Shown here in pieces: positions 55,820-64,000 of a DNA stretch of 64,000 nt. The notes under the pieces were generated by a model. It was not told the DNA's origin, ran no database searches, and saw only the letters and a program-made list of their open reading frames with translations. The number at the start of each line of letters is the position of its first letter. Within the stretch, counting starts at the first letter, position 1. The stretch covers positions 2,976,001-3,040,000 of the forward strand of contig JAHQIY010000002.1 of assembly GCA_019054805.1 (NCBI GenBank). Direction: 5' to 3'. Source of the stretch: Brachionus manjavacas. Taxonomy: Eukaryota; Rotifera; Eurotatoria; Ploima; Brachionidae. Made by a program: the position numbers and the translations under genes.

Positions 55820-58800
55820 CTACATCTTGAGAGCTTCATCGCTTCCAATAATTGGTCCAATTAAATTTTTGCGTCCCTTACCAAAAGCGGCCTAAAGAAG
55901 AGTAATTCAAAAAAATAAAAATAAAATAAAATTGTATTAACTAGTCACCTTTTTCTTATTTACTCTCACATTATAAATAATTTGCTTATCAGAAGAAATA
56001 GTATTCTCCGATAGACTTGGCTCATCGTCGTTATTACCAATTGTTTGACTGGTTGGGTCTGTCTCGGTGATACTATGAGTCAAATTTTCCAGATGAGATG
56101 TATTCAATCCGTTGTGAATATGTGGTCCTCTTATCGGCTCCAATTTTTTCCTATCGGTGTGACTTTTGGAAGTTTTCTGCCGTACAAATTGTCCCTCGTT
56201 GCTGCTATTCATTTCTGAATTTTTGTCCAAAGGCTGTAGTCGCCGGCTGTATATTCTCTTTTTGTCCGGATGCGCTGACACTTCTCGCGGGGTGCTTGTG
56301 GGCGAGTCTTTGCGCGAGCCCAATTTCTGTCCAGAAATTACCAAATCAAGATTTGCAGATGAATTGGTTTCTTGATTGGTCGAACTTCCATTTACAAATT
56401 GTGTTGTCTGTTGGGCTTTTTGGCTTGCCGAGCCTACTTGGACCCGGCCACTGAATTGTCTTGGCGAGGAATCGGTAACATTTAAGAAAGTTTGAGCAAA
56501 ATTCGATTGATGTTTAGATTTGAGCGGAGATTTTTGTCTTTCCAAGTTTTCTTTTTGTCTGAACGGATCCCATTCATTGAACCTAGACATGGTGACTGCC
56601 GGATCGGACATATGATGATGTTTGATATTTTTAACCGGGTCTCGTTCATTCTTGGCCTGTTCGGATAGCCTAATATCCATTGGTGTGGACGGTCGTTTCG
56701 GATTGTGCTCAAAGGCAATTTTTTTTGTCTTAATTCTCGGATTAACTTGGTTCTTTATTTCCGTGTCACTTAGATCACTGGCAAAACCCTCGCCCTTCAC
56801 CGACGTAATGCTATACTCTTCATCACTCATATCTTCTACATTTAGATTGTTGCTATTCAAGCTTACTAGGGAATTTTTACCATTTATCTGCGCTAATCTA
56901 TTATCAGCATTGTTTAAACTAGTTATTGAAGAGCTTTTTCTTGGCTTAATGGGCGGTGGACCTTGAGTTGCGGGCGCATCCAACGAAGCACTCGATTCAT
57001 GTGGTCTGCCGGAGTAAATTCTCATATTACCGGAGCCTGAAGATGATATTCGTGGAGGAGCGATTGGCTTCAACACTGGCACTTGGCTTGGCGGGTTGTT
57101 TAGATTTGTAAGACTGCCATTCATGTACTTTTCCAAATCGTCACTGGCAAGACTAGTTCTGGTCGATGCACGACTTAGTCTTATTGAACCACTTTGAATT
57201 CGCTCAGTCGAGTTCCAGCCATTGCGTAAATTGGGCCGGGTTTTTACTCCGGTTGGTGGCGATGGTGGAATAGCTATTGTGTTTCTTAATTCGTCTGGCT
57301 CAGTAGAGCTAATATTATTTAGACTGGCCGGTGCTGTTTTATTAAACTCATTGCTCATTGAGTTCGTGTTAATGGGCCTTGGTGGTCGCCCAAGACCGAC
57401 TTGAAAAGACCTGTAGAAATTATTTTTTGGAGTAGTTGGTGGAGCCGGTGTCAAGTTGGACTCACTGCCATTAAAACTAGAAGCTACAGAGTTTTGAGAG
57501 CTAGCACCTTGAAGGCGATTTTTTTTATCGTAATTTCGCAAGCAAATTTCAATGATTGAATTGCAAAAAAAGAGATTTCTTTTGGTGACATAATCGATTG
57601 GCGATGCTCCGGTCACATCTTTTATGTTCGGATCAGCGCCATTGTCCATTAAAATTTTAATTCCTCTTGCGTGACCGTTTAGTGTAGATAAATGTAGAGG
57701 AGTTTGCTTTTTATTATCTCGTTCATTAATTATATCTACACTTGACGTTTCTAGTATTAATTTAGAGGCCTGTATGGCTCCTTGCTCGGCAGCGACATGC
57801 AAGCATGTTTTACCTTCTTTATCGCGTAGTAATGCTGTTTCATTATTAATTAAAAACTTTGAAAAAAGAAAAAATAAATTAATTTTTTATACTTTTAATA
57901 AATTAAAAATTATCATTAAAAAATCAAATTTTGCAGTGTCCCTTTCTTACTTGTTTTCAATCCTATATTGTTAAGTTTAAAATAATTAAATTATTTTAAT
58001 TCAGAATTATAGAGGATGTCTTATTAATTATAAATTTTTACACAAATTCGGCAAGCACAAAATATGACGCTTTTCTAATGTTATTTTAAATTTTAGCAAT
58101 TTTAGCTGTTTTTAAGTCAAAGTCTGACTTTGACTATTGACCAATTTTGTTTATTGCATAAAAAGCATAAAAAGCTTCAAAATTATTTAATTTTTTTTTA
58201 AATAATTATTTTTTATTTTTATCTTTCTTTATTCTGTCCACGATCTTAAAATTAATTAACTAAGTACAAAGCCTTTTTTTTTGCAGAACACCTAATGAAT
58301 GCCACAATTATGTGAAAATTACATTATAAATCATGATTCTAAAGCAAAATGAAATTTTCAAAATTTGATCAAAAATTTAATGCTGCAATTTATTTTCATG
58401 GTAGAATTTATAGTTTATAAAAATCCCAAAGCTTTTAACTTTAATTTTCTAATCCCTAAAAATACAGTGAAATCTAAATGAACATTTAAAATGCTTTATT
58501 CACTACATTAATATAACTTATAAATATTTAATTAACCTTAATGTGACTTTGTTATACAAAATAACTTTTAAAAATATCTTAGATACTAAATTTAATTTTT
58601 CTAATATTTAATGGGATAAATAAGCAAGACTTGTGTTCTTTTTTAAAAAATTATAAAGAGAAAAGAAAGATATTTATTTTTTAACAAAATAGAAAAAAAA
58701 GTTTAAATAAGTTCAGGGGTTTATTTCCATTAAAATAATATAGTTTATTTATTATTTGTTGTCAATTTTTAAAATTTGCTTAAATCATTTAAAGCAAATT

Positions 58801-60087
58801 TTATTATAAAGAAATCATTAATTTTAGTCAAATACTATTTGACTAAAAAATTTAATTTCCTTTTCCTACAACACCTTGAACTAGAAAAAAAGCTTTAACT
58901 AAAAATTATTTCTAAACATTTATATTTTAAATTGGAAATTTAAAAATCAAAATAATTTCTCTTTTAAATCGATTCGGCTATAAATTTATAATTTATCGGC
59001 ACTTTTAAAAGGCTTTATTTTAAGAAATTTCTTCAATTTTTATGTTTAAAAAATCTGAATAATTAGAATTTAACTGATTATTTAAAAAAATTCTCTTTTT
59101 TTCTATCTTTGTTTAACCTAAGAAAAAAAATCAACTTACTTTTAGACATTCAAGGGGCTCATTTTTCCTGACAGCCCAGTGCAGCCAAGTGCGTCCTTCA
59201 TTGTCTACTTCCAAATTATTTAAATCAATTTTTTTATTTACATTTTTATCTATTTTATTTATTAATTTGAAATGGTTTAAGTGGTCCAAATAGCACGCCC
59301 ACATTGATGGTGACATGGCATCTTTGTCTTTAATATGTATATCCGGATCATATTTTAATAATACTTTTAAGCAATCGGTTTCTTTATTTACAACACTCCA
59401 ATGCAGTGGAGCTCTATAATAACAATCTTGGGCATTTACATTGGCTTTGTGCTCAAGCAATAACTCAACCATGTCGGGCTTAGAGCTATAAACAGCCCTA
59501 TGAAGACTAGTGGACGAGTCCGAAGCCAAATTGTTCGTGTTAGCGCCTTTTTTAAGCAGAAGTTTAAGAATTTCAAGCTGATTGAATTGGACGGCATAGG
59601 TGAGACAATCTCGAGTGAATAAATCAGTGCTATTTACACAAGCAGGGTCTTTTTCGAGTAGCGAGTTTACTTTGTCCTCATTTCCCTCTTTAATGGCCAC
59701 GATTATTGGTGGCAAAGACTTTAAATTTTCGATGGAAGATTTTGGTAAGCTTTGGCGTACTTTTTGGCTTTCGACATTTAGCCATTCCCATTCGAATTTG
59801 TCCGGTGCTTCTTTGAATGGAGTGAGCGGGCTCAGACTATGGTCTATGGTCCATTGCAAGCTGTCAGTGTTGCGGTCTCGATTTTGCAATACACGATAGT
59901 AAAGTTGTAAAGAGTGAAGAGCATGCAATAGATTGTCACGAAGCCGAGCCGATGATTCTTCGTCGGGAAGCTTAAGCAGAAATTCCTGAACTGTTGAAGA
60001 TAATTTTTGAAAATCTTTAAAATATTGAGTAAAAAAGATAAACGAGAAAAATTTTTTTGAATGGATACCTCGTCTTTTGATTGCCAT
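55820..60087 (-). CDS. ankyrin-repeat protein with long disordered Ser-rich tail
   Basis: Exons 60087-60069, 60014-59140, 57856-55949 and 55891-55820 (phases 1, 0, 0) encode about 957 residues from MAIKRR; a 1.28-kb intron splits the ankyrin array. An N-terminal helical region (LSSTVQEFLLKL...LLHALHSLQLYYRVL) precedes at least seven ankyrin repeats (about 125-390), including STSLHRAVYSSKPDMVELLL, YRAPLHWSVVNKETDCLKVL, GRTWLHWAVRKNEPLECLK, GKTCLHVAAEQG and QTPLHLSTLNGHARGIKILM. The rest is Ser/Pro/Asn-rich and disordered, ending IGPIIGSDEALKM. The repeats resemble inversin and ANKRD55 most, but no IQ motif was seen and I cannot assign the orthologue. An in-frame extension upstream (NYVLLTYDV, after a possible TTTCTAG acceptor) could connect to an exon near 60330 (MNKRKK|GTGAAC), so the true start may lie farther out. 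Confidence 0.85.
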
Positions 60088-63000
60088 TACATCATAAGTT
60101 AAAAGCACGTAATTCTAGAAATTTAAAGACGAAAATTTTTGAATTTAAAAATGGTAAGTTTTGTAAAAGTTTTTTTTAATTTTTTTGCTTAAAATTTAAC
60201 ATTTATGTGAATCAGAGGGGGCCGATTTGCGGTAAATAATCTTTTTTCTAAAAAATAATTTAGCTATTTTTTTTAAGCGATAACACACCAAATGAAGTAT
60301 ATAAATACTGCAACCCAGCAACCGAATTAGTTCACCTTCTTTCTTTTATTCATGAGCTTGGATTTATAATTAAAATAAATTATCAGTCTAAGCAAAATTA
60401 TTATTTTTGGTTGATAAGGACGACTAAAAAACAAAATTATATCAAGGTGTTACTAAACAACCTGTTTAATGAGCTTTGTTTGAATGAACACCTAAAATTT
60501 GGTTAAATGTATTCGTTTTGTCTAAGACGGTTGAATAATTAACCTAGTCTGAATTCCTTGTTCAAAATAAAATTCGAATTAAAATGGTCTTTTAATTTTC
60601 AAACAAACATTACTGAAATTATTCCTAAATAGATAAAAAATAAGTTTTAATTAATTTTTTATTTATTATTGTCTTTTTTGATTATTATTTTAAATTACTC
60701 GAATTTGACTATTAATGAGCAATCAGTTTTTTTTAAGCTAAATGACATATTAAGCTTATTTTAATATTTAATAATTTTATTAACTCATTTTTTTGTAAAT
60801 AACTTTTTTATGTTTTCTTGTTGACTTTTAAATGTACTGCTAATTTGTAATCTAGATCAAAATACAGCTTTTGAAAACTTTTTTTTTCTTTCTATTACAA
60901 ATTCATGTGATCTCAATTGTGGTACCATTAGATCTGACCCCGTATTTCTTAATATATCTATAGTAAAACAATTTACTTAATTTTTGTTTTAGGTAAATTA
61001 AAATTAATTTTTTTTTAAGAGAAGTATATTTTGATCAAGACTTTAAAAGGTTGGTTTATAATTTTTTTTTAATTTTTTTGTTCTAATTCAAGATCTTAAC
61101 GAACACCAAAAATTTTTTTGTAATCGAAAAATTTAAAAATTTGCTTTCACCTTACTTTATTATTACTAGTAGCCCAGTATTATGTTATTTAATAATAATA
61201 ATAAATATATAAAGTTATGGATTAAAGATGACGATTGATTCTCCTCATACCGAGCACAATGATTAATTTCAGAATGATTTTTAAAATCCTAGAGACTTTT
61301 TCAAACAATTCAATTATTATAAATTTATATTATTATAATTAATGATATTTTATTATTAAATTATCAAAGTTCTTAAATTGGTTTAATTTTTTTTTTAAAA
61401 TAAAGTAGATTTTTCCTTTTAAAATCTTTAGATTGAATGAAAAAATATTTTTTTAATTATAAATGAGTAATTAAATTTAAAATTCTTAACTTACTTAATC
61501 AAAAAAATATTCTTTATAAAATTCAATTTAATTTATTTTAAGAAGAATATACAAAAAAAATAATTTTTTTAGAAGTTCCTGAATAATGAAACCAAAAATT
61601 GATCTTAAATTTAATTTATTTTAATTTAATTTGAAAATTTAAAAATTATTTCCAAAATATTCAAATTAGGCATTGTGAAAATTGGGAAATAAAATCTCAA
61701 CATAAATGGAAAAATTCAATGGATTTAATATCCTAGATTTTTTCTGAAAATTGTATAAGCTGATACATTCAATGTATCTTCTAAATCTAGCCTTTGCAAA
61801 TAATCTTCAATGTAAATTTTATAAATTTATATTTTTGATTTGAAATTTGTTAGACTTTTCATAATTTTTAAGAAGGTAAAGCAGTTATTGGTGTTTTTTG
61901 AAAAAATTCTATAAATCGTGTTTGTTTCTATACTTCTTGGCTAGTTTCTTGGTCATTATTATTATTATTATTATTTATTTAAGTTAAAGTCACATTGACA
62001 TTTATATAATAAAAATTAAAAAATTCAACACTGCCTGACGTATTACCGACAGCTTTCGAACTTTTTTAATATTTTTCTAATAAAAACGACTGACTCGTTG
62101 GTTATATTAATGATCCTAATTTTTTTCGAATTTTGAAAATCAAAATTACGTCACATTTTTTTTCATTTTGCAAAAAATAAATTCTAGCTGTTTAAAAATT
62201 TCTTGAAATCTCTTTATAAATTCAAATAAGTTATTGAATTGTTTTCATGTAATTTAATCATGGATAAAATAGATCAGATGTAATTTAGTAAAATCACATT
62301 TCAAGATGTTCAATAATACTTGGAATATAATCGAATTGATTCTAAAGCTTGTTACCCTGAATAATCACTTATTCATCAGCTTGTCAACTGATGCACAAAG
62401 ATAATTATACTTGTTAAGTATCTCAGAAGTAAGACGCTTACATTGACAATGCATTAAGCACTAAGCTCACATCTGACTTAATTACAAGCTCGTGTTCTTC
62501 ACAAAGCATAAAGGCAGAAATACGAATTTCATTCTCAGAACTTCAGAACGTCCAATAGCTTAAATAAAGCTTTTAAAGATTAAGCATTGTTTTATTATAA
62601 ACCGGTTACAAGCTTAAAATAATTTAGCTTAAAAAAGTTTGAAATTTAATCTATTCTTGTATTTTATTTATTAGAATTAAGCTATTTATATATTTATTTA
62701 TTGAATTGAATTAACCTCCTTTAAGGAGAAGTAAAAAAATAAAAATAATTTTTTTTTTTTTAAATGATTATTTTAAATTTAAATGATTATTTTTTTTTAA
62801 ATGGTTGTTAGATTATTTGGAAGAGATAAAACAGCTAGTGCTGAGTTATAATAAATCCTAAGCAATACCCAGTAGGAAGTATGCAGTCTCTATAATAATT
62901 TATAGAATAAGCCATCACGCCATATTTTGTCAAAGACCTTTTGCCTAATTGCTTAGAATTAAGCTATAAAATGAGTGTTTAATTGTAAAATAGATTTTCC

Positions 63001-63688
63001 CAATTGCCAAAAAAAAAGAGAGGACTCTGACCAGGTAAAAAAGCTTTAATCAAGTAAAAAATAGAATTAAACATCTTGATTTTTATTAAGCATCAAGTAA
63101 AATTGATAATTTTTTTTCAAAATTTTTTTTTTAATATTTAGTCAAGAGACTTGCTTTTGAATTTATGACTTAATTTAATTAATTTTTTTAGTATTATTAT
63201 TATTTTTATTATTATTAATTTTTTTATAAAAAAATACATATACCTCATGGGCATTTAGTAAAAAAAAATATTTATTAATATAAAATAAAAAGTTATTTGC
63301 TGAATATTGAAGTCTCATATAACAAGAATGCATTAAATTTGATAAATTAATTTTTTTATTTTAAAAAAATTCATTTAAATTCGGAGACGTTTTGGTCATT
63401 CATTTGATTGTAATTAGAATTTGTCAAATTAAACAATTAGAGATTAGCGCAAACAATCTTATTTTTTTTCTGGTGGAAAACGTATCAATTAATTTAATAA
63501 AAATATATTAAAATTATGATTGTAAATAAAATATAAAAAAAACTTAAAAATACTGTTTAGCTGCATTTGCTTTGTATCTCAAATTATGCTTTATATTTTA
63601 GATATTTTATTCTTTCTTTTCATTTTATCACTTAAGATAAAAATCAAAAATTTTCTAAAATTTGTACAGAATATTTAAATTTAGAAAA
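60088..63688. other. gene-poor A+T-rich DNA, promoter side of the ankyrin gene
   Basis: 60290-60430 is less A+T-rich, with a TATATAAATA-like box, and may be the ankyrin gene promoter or first exon. 62380-62580 is G+C-richer; its minus strand contains a 34-codon open stretch (CEEHELVIKSDVSLVLNALS) ending at a GTAAGC, which could be an isolated exon but is unsupported. 62525-62610 resembles 18215-18290. Nothing else gene-like. Confidence 0.45.
61955..62095 (-). mobile_element. retroelement 3' end with (ATT)n tail, antisense
   Basis: (ATT)n at 61955-61977, then AAGTCACATTGACATTTATA and A+T sequence, then GACAGCTTTCGAAC. On the minus strand this reads as a short unique 3' end with an (AAT)n tail, matching 36690-36800 in the opposite orientation. 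Only the terminal part is present. Confidence 0.6.
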
Positions 63689-64000
63689 TTAAATTTTAAA
63701 CTTTTCACTTTTTTGATAGAATAAATCTTCGACATTTTTCTTATTTCTTCTAATTTTCGTTTGTAAATATCCGAAGCATTTTAAAAAGAAAATTTTAAAA
63801 CGCTGATAAACATAATAATAGAAAACAAATATGACCGATATGGTACATAAAAAAAATATCTCATCTATTTCTTGAACAATGGTACAAACTTTATGGTGAG
63901 ATGAACAAACATTAAATTTTGAATAATGATTGGAAGATTTTTGATAAATGATAAATAAAGCTACCAGAATGCTCAAAATTCTGAAGAAAATCAAAAACAT
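63689..64000 (-). CDS. partial membrane-protein frame at the window edge
   Basis: A 103-codon frame on the minus strand, open to the last base of the window; the Met at the edge may be internal. Two hydrophobic helices are visible (FLIFFRILSILVALFIIYQ and IFFLCTISVIFVFYYYVYQ), separated by a 30-residue loop with two Cys. A basic tail follows (RFKIFFLKCFGYLQTKIRRN). The layout would suit TM6, ECL3, TM7 and helix 8 of a divergent GPCR, which also exists at 51420-52304. No NP..Y motif is present, so this is tentative. Confidence 0.4.
   Translation of the reverse strand: MFLIFFRILSILVALFIIYQKSSNHYSKFNVCSSHHKVCTIVQEIDEIFFLCTISVIFVFYYYVYQRFKIFFLKCFGYLQTKIRRNKKNVEDLFYQKSEKFKI

Noticed and set aside
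62380..62580. Minus-strand stretch CEEHELVIKSDVSLVLNALS as a hidden exon
   Set aside because: Only 34 codons, no neighbouring exons, and it partly overlaps a dispersed repeat shared with 18215-18290.

Overview
The window is nuclear DNA from an animal. It holds many short genes with 45-62 bp spliceosomal introns, set in very A+T-rich, repeat-scarred intergenic DNA. The gene set is metazoan: polybromo (bromodomain-BAH-HMG), LZIC, inverting beta-1,4-galactosyltransferase, katanin p80, a p47phox/NOXO1-like oxidase organiser and a rhodopsin-type GPCR. Compact genes, tiny introns and extreme A+T content suggest a small-genome invertebrate, perhaps a spiralian such as a rotifer. That placement is inference; no marker gene here fixes it.

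Layout. 1-2.7 kb: a truncated LINE, then two minus-strand genes, a coiled-coil protein and LZIC. 2.7-6.4 kb: gene-free, with TATA boxes near its end. 6.5-8.0 kb: TFIIE alpha (+). 8.6-12 kb: a nest of TE debris (Tc1/mariner MITE, LINE pieces, mariner transposase fragment, hairpins, a TGATCA cluster). 12-16 kb: gene-poor. 16.0-17.4 kb: galactosyltransferase (-). 18.9-21.1 kb: LINE, an unusual A-B-A'-B' foldback and MITEs abutting the 3' end of katanin p80 (-, 21.3-25.5 kb). Its large intron carries a LINE split by a Mutator-like MITE. 27-29.2 kb: LINE ends and Tigger/pogo fragments. 29.4-33.5 kb: single-exon polybromo (+). 33.6-36.5 kb: a 1.6 kb Tc1/mariner-type element and a Mutator-like element with 60 bp inverted repeats. 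37.6-40.4 kb: a tight plus-strand run of RER1, FEN1, a prefoldin-like ASDURF homologue and a small secreted protein whose start codon overlaps the ASDURF stop codon. 40.9-43 kb: LINE and MITE remnants. 43.9-45.0 kb: PX-SH3-SH3 oxidase organiser (+). 45.3-46.8 kb: tandem-repeat, probably GPI-anchored surface protein (-). 49.6-50 kb: PHD-like open frame. 51.4-52.3 kb: GPCR (-). 53.5-55.1 kb: MITE and FLYWCH relic. 55.8-60.1 kb: ankyrin-repeat protein (-). The last 312 bases hold a partial membrane-protein frame (-).

The genes are a mixed neighbourhood rather than a pathway. The strongest leads are the overlapping ASDURF/secreted-ORF pair, a reduced polybromo in G+C-rich intronless form, a GC-AG intron in katanin p80, a homogenised 54-nt coding repeat open in at least three frames, and MITEs with 9-bp target duplications alongside a FLYWCH relic. 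Exon coordinates were derived by hand from splice signals, reading phase and remembered family sequences; no database search was run.
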